From positions 192,240,498 to 192,304,497 of the forward strand of contig JBOZIK010000001.1 of NCBI GenBank assembly GCA_051453625.1: a stretch of DNA of 64,000 nt, read 5' to 3'. The notes beneath the pieces are model-generated. The model was not told where the DNA came from and ran no database searches. It saw only the letters and a program-made list of their open reading frames with translations. A program made the position numbers and the translations under genes. This DNA comes from Welwitschia mirabilis. Its lineage: Eukaryota > Gnetophyta > Gnetopsida > Welwitschiales. Below are positions 11,260 to 24,420 of the stretch, piece by piece (within the stretch, counting starts at the first letter, position 1; the number at the start of each line of letters is the position of its first letter).

Positions 11260-12540
11260 GATGGTAAAGAAGATGGAAAGCAAGGGATACCAACAGGAAA
11301 ATCACTTGCCTTCAGGGAAGCGAGGCAGAAAAGAAAGGATGCTTTTCAAAGGAGAGAACGCCAGCCAGAAAGCATTCAGGGTCGCAGCCAGCAGATCAAA
11401 GGATGGCGTCTCAGCATAGAGGAAAGACACGCCCATTTAAAGCAGGGACAGCGATGGCGGTTAACAGGAAGCACAGGGAGCTCATTAAAAGTTAACGGTC
11501 GCAGCACAGAGGGGATACCAAGATGGCAGTGGAACACCAATGTTGCAGGGACACGTCGGTAACCAATGGCATTGCATCAGGAGAGTCGACACGCTAGACA
11601 GCGCAAGCTGCAGCGCAGCGGAGAGGAAGGCATTGTCTGGGGAGGAGAAGGGAAGAGAACGAACGACGGAGACACTTGGGCTGGTATTGAAGGCGAGTCA
11701 GCAAGTTTAGCCGGTGCACAGAGGAGACAGAGCATCTCAGTGAGGCAAGCAATGGAGCAGGTGAGACTACCGCATTGAAGGCATCTTAGAGGGCCGCTTC
11801 GGAAAGAGCTGGGAGATGATCGTAATCAAAAGAGAAGAGGAAGGGAGGACCACACGGCAGGAACGCAGCAAGGACAGCATCGACGAAGTGCAGCAAGTTT
11901 ACAAGGTAAGCAGTTAAGGACTGCAATGCAGTGATCAAAAAGCAAAAACAGTAAGGGAAACGTAGCATTGGTAAGAAAGAAGGCCAGCAGAGGGCATCAA
12001 CAGCGATCACCAGAAAGATTACGAACCAGCACAAAAGGTGGCAGAGAGACCGCAAAGGAGGACGACTCAAAATAGAGCATGCAGGGGAATCTACAAGGCG
12101 ACAATCAACACAACAAAGGCACAGCACGGGCAGGGTCAGAGCAAAGGAGGCACTTCAAAGAATGGCAAGAAACACAGAAACAAGCAAGCTTAAAAGGAAT
12201 GTAGTGAGAAGATTACAAAGAGAAAAAGAAAGACGGAGAAAGCAGATACATTTTGAAATAGAGGAGGAGTGCTAAGCATGAAAAATAGAGTGCTAAGAGA
12301 AGAGAGTCAAAGAGCTTGTGCAGAAAGTAATAAAGCTACAAATCTAAAAAGGAAACGTAGACACACATTGACAAAAAGAGAAAAGAAAAGGAGGAGGTAT
12401 ATTAACAAAACCAAGGGAGACATCAAAAGGAAGATAGAGGACATCACTGGAAGACGCGAGGGCCTTGCCATTGAAAAAGAATAAGGACGGCCAGTAAACA
12501 CAGAGGGAAGAAATGATCACAAATGGAAGAAACTTCATAC
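11260..12540. other. GC-rich, purine-rich island, unassigned
   Basis: About 1.3 kb is rich in A and G on the + strand and clearly richer in GC than its surroundings. Open frames exist on both strands (for example 11203-11562 and 11786-12127) but overlap each other and match nothing recognisable. No LTR, primer site or inverted repeat was found at its edges. It may be an insertion in opposite orientation to the neighbouring TRIM-like element, or part of the large LTR. Confidence 0.5.
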
Positions 12541-13267
12541 TTTAATGGTTGCCTTTGAAAACTATAGAGAGAGGATCTTAATGTGATTGGGTTAGTATGA
12601 TATTCTTTTTCAAATACAAGAATTCTTAGTGTCTTTCGTTCTTAATTCTGATACATTGCTAAATCTCATGTTGACCTTCATTCAAGTTTTATTATCGGGA
12701 ATTCTTAGTGCAGAATTTGTCTACTTGCAGAATTCGTCTACTTGTATTTCAAAGTCTGTCAAATATTATCCATTGTGTTGGCTAATAAGTGTTATATAGA
12801 CTTAATTTAAAGAAAAAAGTGTCATGATAATCCATAGGTTTTCAGTAATACATTATTATGTACATTTGAGGTAGAGGTTTTAAGACTTATAAAATTCCCT
12901 AATGACATTTGAGCTCGCTCTTTGAATAATACTCATTTCTTCTTAGTCTTTTCTCATTAAGGGTTTTGAATTCATCAATAGATAGTCATATTAGGATTAA
13001 TACATTTATATAAGTGGCACATTTGAAGGACAAATGGGATATTAGTTAAGTATTCCACACCAATAAAAACAAAATCCTAAGGTTACCAACCTATATGACA
13101 ATGTGTTTTGAGAGTAGGAAGATCCAAAGTTAAAGTTTTGCCTTAGGAAGACAGAAGGAGAACACCCCCCGCCCGCCCCTCCTCAGCCAATGATAAACCA
13201 CCTAACAATCATGCCTTACCAAGTGACAATTAGAACTAATTTTCAGTTTAATAAAATTTCCTAAACA

Positions 13268-14594
13268 GACAGTGCCATGACAATTTATAAGTAATGATGA
13301 ATGTCATTTTCAGATGTATGCAAAATAAATTTCAAGTGATATAGTGGTCATTTTTAGTGAAATTCAAAGTTCCCTTTTAATTCTATCATTCTTAATTTAT
13401 AAAATTATAGAATCATAAAGTTATTTATTAAAGCTTTATGGGCCATGCTATTTGACATTTTAGCCGAGCACTTCATATATTTTGATCCTTGTGGGATATT
13501 GAGTAGCCACTGCATTATAGGCTTTGTACATAACCTTTGATAACATCAATTTCAAACGTTCGTAACAATGTCAAAAAATTGTTATGCCTTGACTTCTATG
13601 GTAAATTGTGATCTATCAAAAACGTATCCTCATGATCAAAGTATAGATAGCAAATTTAAATAAGAAACTAGAATTTTCATTATAGTATAGGTGACCCTAA
13701 TTTTAGTTTTCTCACAAGGACTACAAAGGTATTTCAAGGCTTATTAGGATTATCAAGGGTCTTAAAATATGAGTTTAAGTATAAAGAGGATTTAAGGACT
13801 AATTAGAAAAATTATTCAATTAATTTATTATCTTCCTTTAAGAATTAGGAATAATTATTCATAAGAGAATCTACCATGTAGACCTTAGCTAGTTAAGAGG
13901 TAGTTTACTAAGTATGACTTGTCTTCTAAGAATGAGACAAGTTATTTCGCTATAGATTTTGAACATAACAAAAGCACAGTAATGGAATTTTCATGTCTCA
14001 GGAAAAAACTACGATAGCATGAAAGATATCATCTATTGACATATCAATCATCTAAATCCAATAAAAATTTAGTAATTTATGATACAGCTCCAAAGAAACA
14101 TTCATAAAGCACTATTGCATAACCAGTAGTCTTAATTGAATCAAATATAGAAAAATAAATCGAATTTAATTGCATATCAAAGTACATTTGTTGATAATGT
14201 AACTAATACAAAGATTACAAAATTACAAGTCAAATTTAAGATAAAGGCATGGTAGGTGCCATATGAAAAAATTATTCCCTCACATAGGGAGGAAGAAGCA
14301 GGCTTAGAACCTCACAATAAAACTATCTTTCATAATAATCATTAGAATTCTAGATTTGGAATGGCCTAGTTTTAATGGATGATGATGAGTAATGCTCTAA
14401 CAATGGTGGACTCCAGGATCTGGTATCAATCAAGAATGAATGATGAAGGATGATTAACACTTATGATAGGCTAGGCTTTTATAACTCTTCTTAGGAGTAA
14501 AGATATCCATTGATACATCATTATTGTTAATAGACGAGTAGCAACAAATCTCCTTAAGTAGTAAGACAAATATATAGTTCTTAATCTTTGCAAA
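13268..14594. other. AT-rich sequence, nothing recognised
   Basis: It begins just outside the 3' LTR of the first element. No gene, RNA gene or repeat boundary could be identified up to the gap. Confidence 0.5.
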
Positions 14595-15215
14595 NNNNNN
14601 NNNNNNNNNNNNNNNNNNNNNNNNNNNNNNNNNNNNNNNNNNNNNNNNNNNNNNNNNNNNNNNNNNNNNNNNNNNNNNNNNNNNNNNNNNNNNNNNNNNN
14701 NNNNNNNNNNNNNNNNNNNNNNNNNNNNNNNNNNNNNNNNNNNNNNNNNNNNNNNNNNNNNNNNNNNNNNNNNNNNNNNNNNNNNNNNNNNNNNNNNNNN
14801 NNNNNNNNNNNNNNNNNNNNNNNNNNNNNNNNNNNNNNNNNNNNNNNNNNNNNNNNNNNNNNNNNNNNNNNNNNNNNNNNNNNNNNNNNNNNNNNNNNNN
14901 NNNNNNNNNNNNNNNNNNNNNNNNNNNNNNNNNNNNNNNNNNNNNNNNNNNNNNNNNNNNNNNNNNNNNNNNNNNNNNNNNNNNNNNNNNNNNNNNNNNN
15001 NNNNNNNNNNNNNNNNNNNNNNNNNNNNNNNNNNNNNNNNNNNNNNNNNNNNNNNNNNNNNNNNNNNNNNNNNNNNNNNNNNNNNNNNNNNNNNNNNNNN
15101 NNNNNNNNNNNNNNNNNNNNNNNNNNNNNNNNNNNNNNNNNNNNNNNNNNNNNNNNNNNNNNNNNNNNNNNNNNNNNNNNNNNNNNNNNNNNNNNNNNNN
15201 NNNNNNNNNNNNNNN
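14595..15215. other. Assembly gap (621 N)
   Basis: Run of N. The long frame drawn across it is an artefact. Confidence 1.
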
Positions 15216-16900
15216 TTGATATATTAGCTTAATATCTGATTATCTTTTCTTTTTTTACATAACCCTTATTGCTCCATAATGTTGGTAGTGTTAGTTATCT
15301 AAATGGTAATGCAAATATCTTTAGCTAATTTAGCTCCAACAAAGTCTAGATAGCTTAGGATGATCTTTGAATAAATATCAAAAGTTAATACTTTTTAATA
15401 ATAATTTTGATAATTAATGAATAAACATGAATAGTAATAAATGAATAATAAATATAATACACATATTTTTAAAAATTTGTTAATCTACTAAATTTTAAAT
15501 GTAAGAAGTGTAAAAATTTAACTATAAACACACAGCCATTAAAATTATAAAAATTTAACTACAAACACACATTCATTATAATTGTCCATATAAGTAATCT
15601 AATTATGCATAAGGCCTTATAGTGTGTGATAAATAGAAAATTTAATATGATGTTTTTATAATTTTTTATTATCAAGAAATATGTTTTCTTTCTTATTATT
15701 GGAATATGTTATTAGTTTATTATTAATAGTAATAATTAGTATGTATGCACTATTATGGTTGTTACAGGTACAGGATGCCATCTAGTAAATACATGCTAAG
15801 GAAATTGTGTTTATTAAAAGAGGTAACTTCTTTTACTCATGTGGATCATTGGAGGATCCACGATAGAAACTCCTAATTAGAAAGTTAAAGGGAAAGAATA
15901 AAAGAAAGGAGGAGAAAATAAGCAGGCCTCTTTTGATAAGAAGAAGGTCGAGAATCCTAAATTAAGGATCACAGAAGAAAGAAATTCTAACACATTCCAA
16001 AGAGAGTAGCTAGTGTCTTCCAAGCTCTAGCGTAACATGGAAAGAAGATCATTGTCATTAGTAGATTTTTTAACAACTTTATCCTTTTATATAAAGATAA
16101 GTTGTAACCTAAAAAGTTATTTTTTTCTAATGAAATTGCATACTAAAAAGTATTGTAAGTAGTAATACTACTTGAAAAAGAAATATTTTACTTTCTCGTT
16201 CAAATATCTATAGCTAGGTAGATATTTAGGATAAGGTAGTTCTTAGAAATATGTTAGATCTAATTTTCCTTTATTAATGTTTTTACAAATCCCTCACACT
16301 ATATTCTCTGTTTTGAAATAAGCAAGAATTATATTGTTCTAAGAACTTATCCTAACAAGGCTTATGGAAGCATTAGCTTTCACAAGGCAGTCACTTCCAG
16401 TAACTTGAACAATAACCTAATAAATTTTCCATAAAATAGTTAATAAAAAAGTTTCCAACTTAAACTATTTGAGTTAAATGTTTTCAAGAACTAATCTTGG
16501 AAACATAACCTGAACTAAGCTAGTTGAAAATTTGACTGTCTTAGTTAATTTTGGAAGCAAACCATATTTTTTATTAAATGATTTATTTTATTCTTTGCCT
16601 TTTTCCAACATAAATTCTCTTGTTTTTTCATTCTTATCCCAACAAAAGCTTTCATGAGTATGTAATTAGGTTATTTAAAGATTATAACAAATAATATAAT
16701 TATTTCTAAGGGCTTATCATATGCTAATTAAAGCATCTAAAAAGTTAGAAATATAACCTCTTGAATGTATGATAAGTATTCTACTAGTTACATTACTATT
16801 CCATTGACATAGTTTACTAAAGATATATGTACATGATATGTATATATACTCTTAACATTATTTACATGATAAAGTTCTTTTTTGATAATTCTAATGCTTA
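15216..16900. other. AT-rich sequence, mostly unassigned
   Basis: No firm gene is visible. Since an L1-like RT remnant follows on the + strand, part of this may be the decayed 5' part of that LINE, but no motif proves it. Confidence 0.4.
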
Positions 16901-16949
16901 TATAGATATTAATGAAAGAATTTCTAGTAATTTTCTCATAAAAAGGTCA

Positions 16950-17600
16950 GTATGACATAATTCTCTTTTTAATTTCATGTCATAGTTATTTTTTTAACTC
17001 ATTAGATTTAGAGAGACTTAGAAGATGAATTTTTAAAAGGCATTAGAATTACATATGAGTCTAGGTAAATGATAATTATGCATCTTATGATGAATTCTTT
17101 TTCTTTATAAAGAATGAAAAAAATCTACATTGATTAGATTCATAAAAGAATCAAGAAATACTGCGAGATCTAGGATTAATTAGGAGAGATCACATCTATA
17201 TAATAGTAAAGCTGATATTCAATTTCTAAATCATAAAACAAAGGAAGATTAGTATATAGAATGACATCATCAAGAAGCTAGGTATACCATTTTTCTTTGA
17301 TAAGATAACCTTTAATCTTTGGAAGGAGACTTTTAATAAAGTCAATAAGAAGATTAGTAAATAAAAAGTAATGAGACTATCTTATGCAAGAAGATTCCTA
17401 TTTTATAAGTCTATTATTTTAATTACTCATATTTCTTTATTTCTTATTTTGAGAACCCAGTTCTAATTATTACAAAAATCTAGAATGTTTTTTAAGGAAC
17501 TTCATGTGGTTAATTTTGGATGGTAGTATAGGTTTTAACAATTTCATGTGAAAAATATGTTGCTCTTCAATTAAAAAAAGACTAAGGCTCATTTATAGCT
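16950..17600 (+). pseudogene. L1-like LINE reverse transcriptase fragment
   Basis: The clearest part, about 17270-17510, reads KLGIPFFFDKIT..LW...F.KV..KIS..K...LS.A.R....KS, which is the well-known stretch after the polymerase core of plant L1-type RT (YLGIP, then W..R.LS.AGR..L.KSV). A weak decayed match to the segment around the FADD motif may lie at 16990-17080. Stops and frameshifts are frequent. No 3' end or poly(A) tail was found, so the limits are approximate. Confidence 0.65.
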
Positions 17601-17619
17601 TCTAGGAGGTAAAATATCT

Positions 17620-18270
17620 ATATGTTAAATAGATCATCAATTCTTTTTCATATTATAGCTTTTTTTACAATCTATTATTTGTTGGACTAGAAGCAAATAA
17701 ACATCAAAATAATAAGATATAAAAGGGACTTAACTTTTTGAATTAGATCATATGATCTCACTTAGTTATACTAAGAGATATTCATGTCCTTAAAAATATT
17801 TTATCGTCATGGTGAATTATTCATAATTTTGTTAATTAGAATTCACTAAAAATTCCTAGTTTATTTCTTCAAGATGTTGGACAAAACATGATTCAATCAA
17901 GCACAAAATAGCAAAACATAAAATATGTATTTCATTTTCATTACAAAAATGTATTTCATCACAACAAAGCAAACTATAAAGTCTTTATTTACCTATCCAA
18001 TCAAAATTATATAATTTAAAGTTAGTTAATTACTCTTAATAAAGCATCATAACCATTCATAAGTTGTTTTATTAAAGAGTTATGTCTTTTTATGTAACTA
18101 TATAAATTGCATTGTGTCATATGAAATGTGTGTAATCTATTTGTTTTATTTATTATTAATTTATTTAGTTGAAATCATAAGAAGTATTTCATTTGTTCTT
18201 AGTTTTTGTGCATTTCTATTTTTCATTCTATGTTTTGTTAATCTTTTCTTATACTCTATTTTATTTCTAT
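17620..18270. other. AT-rich stretch, possible 5' LTR of the copia element
   Basis: It lies directly before a weak primer-site match and contains a TATA-like ACTATATAAAT at about 18098. A matching right-hand LTR could not be aligned by eye, so the LTR call is only positional. Confidence 0.3.
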
Positions 18271-18271
18271 A

Positions 18272-18283
18272 TAACATCACAGC
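18272..18283 (+). other. Decayed tRNA-Met primer site of copia element (possible)
   Basis: TAACATCACAGC matches TGGTATCAGAGC at 8 of 12 positions, with two of the changes being G-to-A. It precedes the copia gag remains at the expected distance. Confidence 0.35.
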
Positions 18284-19200
18284 ATGTTATTAAAGAATAG
18301 CCATGAATACAACATGAAAATAACTTGAAATCTTGGTGATAGCACAAAACTTATAACATTTAACAAAAATGTTGCTTTGCAATCCATAGACAAATGTAGT
18401 ATCAAAACATCATCAAAGAACTAGAATACAAAGAAGGCATATTTCACTTCTGTAATTCTAAATACATCAAGATAACGCTTCAGGAAATAAATGAAGATTA
18501 ATAACTTAAAATACACCATTTACAAGGTAAGGATGAAAGATTTCCTAGGTGGACAAGAATTTGAAGATTAACTAGATGGATATGTATCCAAATANNNNNN
18601 NNNNCATTCTAGTAATAAATATCAGTGATGAAGTTTATCCTTTAGTCCATAGTATTAAGAACCCTAAAAAGCTTTGAAAATTTTTAAATAATACCTTTCA
18701 AGTTAAAATTGAATCATACAAGTAGTCATTAATTCATAAACTTTTTACAATTAAGCTTAAAGATCATAAAAATATCACACATCTAAAGAATAAGATCATT
18801 GACCTAAGAGAAAAAAAATTAAAGAATGAGGTAATATGAATAAATTATTAAGTTCATCTTACTTCAGGCATTATTCTAAAGTTTTATATATTTCAAAAAG
18901 CATTAAAATATATTAATAAATGTTGTTCATTTGAATAGTCATGGGAAAAAAATACATCAAGGAAAAATAAAGTTAGAAAATTAAGAAGGCAAATAAGCAT
19001 AGGACTTGCTAAATCTGAGCACTTCAAAAATAAAAAGAATGAAAACCAAGATTTTGTAAATTGTATAATAAAATAATTTATGAATTATTATTTTAGAAAT
19101 CCAAATCAACCCTAGAATAAAAATAATAAGAATAAGGAGAACAAAGATAGTAAGAAGAGTAAGGACAAAAACTCTAAAAATACAAACCAATCATTATATG
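18284..19200 (+). pseudogene. Decayed copia gag (left part of split copia element)
   Basis: After the 10-N gap the frame reads ILVINISDEVYPLV and K.LW.FLNNTFQVK, which matches the UBN2-type gag of Ty1/copia elements (L..I.D.V...V......W..L...F). The tail 19080-19195 is Asn/Lys-rich (NKNNKNKENKDSKK), like the region around the gag zinc knuckle. The sequence stops abruptly at 19200, where the LTR of an Athila-type element begins. The copia element resumes at 33900. Confidence 0.7.
18595..18604. other. Assembly gap (10 N)
   Basis: Short run of N inside the copia gag remains. Confidence 1.
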
Positions 19201-20035
19201 TGTTAGAGATTTTCTTTTAATCCCTAGTTGTCCTTCTTATGGAGGTAACATGGTTGAGATGTTTTAGATGAAATTCTCATAAAGATATGTACACCATTTA
19301 TAGCATGAATACTTTAGTATGAAATTATTAAGTCTTAAATCTTCTTTAAACTCTTAATTATAAGCTAAATAATTACTAAACTAATAGCAATGTAGATTTC
19401 TTACTGTAATAGAGACTACTATACTAGTCTTACTTCATTGTGAATAAATAGATAGATAAAATCCTGTAGAGTTATTAACAATGAAGTAGATCAAATGAAT
19501 AAAAATATAAATTCTCTAAAGCTACTATGATTAGCTTTAATAGAACCTAGGTACTTGCTTCTTTGAATTCAAGAACTTGCTGAGAAAATAGAATAAAGCA
19601 CAGTAAAGATAGAACATTCTAAAAATAATAGAACACCAAAACAAGATCATGAATTCTTGAAATGACGGTTCTTGTTTTCCACTCCTTTCCTGTTATCCAT
19701 GAAGTGTTAAAATATCAAGAATGATTACGTCATGGCATTACCCCTTCAAAGCCATCAAGCTTCAATAAATAAAATGGCCTAAACTTATAGTTAATTACTA
19801 TCTGTTATGTGTCTATAGTAAAACTACTTTCAAATAAGTTTTTCATAACTTTTACATACACAAGTCTTATGCAAAATAGTAAATAATAAAAGATATCAAA
19901 TCTTTAATTTGATTACATACAAAACAAAATATATAGTCCACTAGTCTACTTCCAAATAATACTAAAACATCTAATAATCATATCATAATTAAATGCAAAA
20001 CAAACATAAAATGTGTATCAAATTAAGCTCTAAGA
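19201..20035 (-). repeat. LTR of Athila-type element (its 3' LTR)
   Basis: It begins TGTTAGAGAT and aligns with 33092-33899 over its full length, with many small differences. It ends CTCTAAGA, a decayed form of the TCTAACA end of the other copy. Since the element is on the - strand, this left-hand copy is its 3' LTR. Confidence 0.88.
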
Positions 20036-20323
20036 TAACCCTCTGCCTAGATCTTGATAGCTCCTATTAAGTCATCTCCTAAGACTCATAAAATTTAATA
20101 GTTGGCCTGCATTAAATTGATCATTGGAAGTACTTCCAATCCACCTCTATGAAGAGAACAAATTTTATCCTTTAGTGTAGCGATTTTATCTATCATACTT
20201 TAATCAACTTAGCCTGATGATCAAATAATTATGCATATTAATCCATATAGAATTTAATGTATATTAAGTCTTTAATTTATACATTTTGTAGCTCTTTAAT
20301 CTTCTTGAGTTACTCTATAATTA

Positions 20324-20324
20324 G

Positions 20325-20356
<32 letters not shown>

Positions 20357-20357
20357 T
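20324..20357. repeat. (CAGG)n microsatellite
   Basis: About eight uninterrupted GCAG/CAGG tetranucleotide units lie inside the Athila-type element, near its 3' LTR. Confidence 0.95.
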
Positions 20358-20383
20358 AGCCTGTTGACTACCAAGAACCTGAG

Positions 20384-20640
20384 TTAATCCTACTTTTTTC
20401 ACCTTTAGAACAGTGTCGTTTTTTGTACCACCTGTATTGAGTCCAAATACCTCTAATAAGTNNNNNNNNNNNNNNNNNNNNNNNNNNNNNNNNNNNNNNN
20501 NNNNNNNNNNNNNNNNNNNNNNNNNNNNNNNNNNNNNNNNNNNNNNNNNNNNNNNNNNNNNTTAATCCTACTTTTTCCATCATTGGACTGTATCTTTTTT
20601 TGTATCATCCTTATTGAGTTCAATTAATTTTATTAAGTGG
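20384..20640. repeat. Short direct duplication flanking a gap
   Basis: TTAATCCTACTTTTT followed by a related stretch with TTTTTGTA and ATTGAGT occurs at about 20384 and again at 20562. The two copies lie on either side of 100 N (20462-20561), so this may be a true tandem duplication or an assembly join. Confidence 0.7.
20462..20561. other. Assembly gap (100 N)
   Basis: Exactly 100 N, probably a gap of unknown size. Confidence 1.
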
Positions 20641-22821
20641 TCATTAAAGTTAAAATTTTGCAGATACTATATTCCTTATGGACTACTAAGATTTTGATAG
20701 CATAAAATTTTGTAACTTAGGCAAGGAAAAGAAAGATGGCTTAATTTTTGGAATCCAATAGTTTTCTTCATCCTTTTGAAAATAAAATGTCATAGACTCA
20801 CCTGTAGGTCATCTAAAATTTTTACGCACAATTCCACATGATAAATAGGTATCTAAAATGTCTGTGATACTCTAAACAAATTTTTGATTAACCTTGTAAT
20901 AAAATTCTCTAGGCTAGTTTTAACAAATCCCACTTCCATCATCCTACTGTTTATAATGTATGGCCTTTTAAAATGCCTTTACTTTTTGCTGTAATAGGAA
21001 CTCTTTTTTATTTTATACTTTATGATTCTCCTCCCAAATAGGAACATTTTCATATGGCATTATCATAACTCGCCTAATGATCCCAACATTAATTCTAATC
21101 ATAAAAGAAAAAAGAACATCCTCTACATCATGAACAATAGAAAATTAACTTTTTAATTCGAGGCTAGCATAAAATTATTTGACCCATCAAGGAAAGTGCT
21201 CATCTTGGTAATAAGCTAAATAATTAAATTTCAAACTCTTAATTTTATCATAAATAACTAGAAAGAGCTGGGAAAATAAGGAAAATAATGGTAACATATT
21301 AATATCTTTTATGAAAGTCCATTTAACCATACCTGCAAGCTTAAATTTTTGTTCATCGGTCAACGTTATCAATTGCTATATGTGATTTTTCATAGTCATT
21401 TTCACTTCAAGTAGTTAATCTTTTTTTATTCTAATTCATGATGTTCCTACTTACATTTTGGTTATTCCTACATTTTAGAAAGATTTTTTTCCATAGTCTA
21501 TGCCTTTAACTATCTTCTATCTTTGGTCTTAGAATATCTTTCCAGAGAAGCTAATTCATCCTCCATCATTGTAGCTTTAGCTTATTTTTATAGTTTACTA
21601 TTTCTTCTAGCTACTTCTTTATCCTTTCATTTTCTTGTATATTTTCTAGGTTCTTTTCTTGATCTAGTTTTTGTTTTATCTGTTTCCTTTAACATCCCTT
21701 CTTGTTTAGTATCAGGAAGTTATTCAGAGCTTGATGATTTAGCAATTTCTATCAAGCATTCATCTAAATTATCTAGCTAATTTGTAACTTATTGTTAAAT
21801 GTTAGTAGTGTTATTAAGATTTTTTACTCTACCTTTAGGGGAAGATTTGCTTTTGATAATTCTTTAACTAGTAGGATGAGAAGATTCAAAAGTCTATTCC
21901 AACATTTTGATTACTAGCTATTCATTCCTCTTTTTTTTCCTTATTAACCTTAATTAGTTTTCTTTTTAATTTTTACTTTAGTTCTACCTCTGAAAGTCTT
22001 TAATACTCGCTTCCCTTTGGACTCCTTATTTGCCTTTATTTTTACCTTTAATATATGTTTCCCCATTTCTAGTATCTCGTGTTCTAATATAGGTATTGAT
22101 TGAGGCTACATTATTTATAAGTTTGTGCTAGTACTTTTTCCAAATCTTTCAATTGATTAGTTGTCTATTCTTGAGTGTTCTAGTCACTAGTGGTTTTTCT
22201 ACTAGCTATTCTTCCAATTTTTTTTTAGACTTTTCTTCTTTCTCTACATGTTTTTGATTCTTCAATTCCTTGGATGATTTTTGGTTATCTTAAGATTTTC
22301 TATAATTCTTTGGCATTTCATGAAGATTTGCCATTTTTAAGCTTCAAAGGTCCTTGTTTACTTTGCATTTTTGGAATTTTTGTAGCTTTCTCTGGTTTGT
22401 TCTCTTAAATTTAAGTCAATTTCCTCTTTTAAAACTCTATAAGAGCGTGATGATATTCTAGTGTATGTTTCCCAAACTTTCGCTATCTTGAAGTGCATGT
22501 AAAAGGATCATTGGAAGGTCTAAAACCTAGAATTTGATAATATTTAATGATTTCTAACTCATTCGAGTTGGCAATTCCTAGTATTAACCTCTGCAATAGC
22601 AAAGCTAAATGTTGCACATAATGCAAAAGATAAATAAGTTGTACATGTGCATAAAAATTAGGGAATATATTTCTATTAGTAGCTTTTTTTTTTATCCTTT
22701 CACTATCTACTATTGTCATTCCCTGTGAAGAAAATTTTAATCTCAAAATTAAAAAGAACAGGTTAGTAGACAATGTGAGATTTAAGACTAAGGAGACAGA
22801 AAGAAAAGACAATGCATTCAT
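20640..22821 (-). pseudogene. Unassigned extra coding remains between integrase and 3' LTR
   Basis: On the - strand, an open piece at 22483-22821 (112 codons) starts with hydrophobic residues and ends in a cysteine-containing LGFRPSNDPFTC stretch. It is followed towards lower coordinates by a long Lys/Glu/Ser-rich stretch (about 22400-21500). After that comes a piece rich in Phe and Met (21372-20900). Athila elements often carry an env-like or other extra reading frame in this position, which is the main reason to group these pieces. I do not recognise the protein, and stops are numerous. Confidence 0.4.
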
Positions 22822-22859
22822 GTGAAAGAAAAAGAAAAATGAAGTTCATTTCTGCTAGA

Positions 22860-24420
22860 AGAACATTATCTCAGTTGATGAAGGGCTCAGAATAATTTAG
22901 CGGTTGAAAGAGATCATAAAGAAATCATATTAATGCTTTATAAAGCATAGGAAAACACAAGTTGAAGGTGAATGAAATGCAAGGTGAAAATAATAAAGTA
23001 AGTGTATTAAAGAATTTTTAAATGTGTGAAGTATGAAAATTTTAAATGGGGATATGTGGCATTTAGATAGATTGATGTGATTTACAAAGTTAAGTTATCC
23101 ATTTGTGCATATTAGTGTCTATCAATAAGGACACATGTCCGCATATAGTAGGTTTTGGAATAGACACATTTGTACCACTTTTTCACCATGTTTGCATTCA
23201 AGTGTCTTTCAAAAGATTATAAAAAGATGAAATATAAGTTTCTAGTTGATTAGACATATGGTGATTTGGAAATTTTCAAACTTATTAGGTTTAAAACTTA
23301 ATACCTAGATTGATGTCTTTATGTAAAATTGTGATAGTAATAATATTGTTTTCCAAAACTTTTATCCATTAAAATTATTCTCTTAAACTAATGAAATTAT
23401 AGTATAACAATAGGCATTAGATACTTTAGTTTACTAGGAATCAAGTATTTCACTGTTTTAGGAAATGCTACAAATTTAGATACTAAATAATAAACATTTA
23501 GAAAGAATCTTATTATACTGAGGAATTATTAGTATTAGAAAAGAACATTGATGTTTTATAAAGAGAGGAGATTAGAATAGACCTATCCACATATAGAAAT
23601 TTATCTCCCCAACCTAAATTACAGTAAGTAATGAAATATTTATAGGTAAGTTAATTAATAAATGTATATGGACAAAGAATTTCCATAGGTTAGCCATATA
23701 TATTACTGAAAAGATGATCTATGTGTTTTTCAATACATTGTTTTGTTTCATTTTCTTATGAATAACACTAATCTGTGTAGTAAGAAATTAGTGCAATACC
23801 ATAATAGGCATACTCCCTAGACAAGACAAAGGATTGACTCCCAATTATGCCCCCATTAAATGGTATAAGATTAACTTAAATTCTAGAATTCCTCCTCATG
23901 CAGTTTTAGACCTTACCCCAAACATTCTCAAATGTCTAAGTACTAAGCCTCGTGGGATAATTTAACTCTAGAACTCTATATGGTAAGCTCAAGAGATTCA
24001 AATTATCATGGTAGTATTGAAAAACACTAATTGTAATGTCCTAAACCTTTAACTTGTAATGATCACAACTTGAGAATGATTTTCCAGAAAGCATAAGTAA
24101 ACTATGTTCACTCTAAATGTTATTAAACTTAACATCTTATAACTCCAGTCATAAATCTCCACTTGTGATACAATAAGATATATTTATAATTATATTCTTC
24201 AATAAGAGAATTTCTACACATTCATAATGTTTTTAGCTAGATAAGTGAATAGAAATACATATAACTTATAAACATCTTTTATTATGAAATACAAGCTTAA
24301 ATATTACCACAAAATAAACTCTTAATAAATTTGACAAGTCTCAAAAACACTCATGATCCTTTAATTATTCATACAATAAATAGGAAAACATCTAGATGAC
24401 ACCTAGTTGGCTTGCAACCA
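22860..24420. other. AT-rich sequence inside Athila-type element, nothing recognised
   Basis: No conserved protein, RNA gene or repeat edge was seen. Confidence 0.5.

Larger units (their letters stand above)
9143..13267 (+). mobile_element. 3' LTR of Tat/Ogre-like element, with nested insertions
   Basis: It starts TGTAAC right after the polypurine tract and ends CTAAACA, and its last 256 bases match the 5' LTR remnant at 70-307. It spans about 4.1 kb because it contains a 1.2 kb copia-type non-autonomous element (9723-10935). A GC-rich, purine-rich island at about 11260-12540 may be a second insertion or an original part of a long LTR. That cannot be settled, because the matching part of the 5' LTR is outside the window. 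Confidence 0.7.

Noticed and set aside
12269-12538. Lys/Arg-rich + frame and hydrophobic - frames
   Set aside because: They are opposite readings of the same purine-rich stretch, without any motif.
14588-15232. 214-codon open frame
   Set aside because: It exists only because the gap contains no stop codons.
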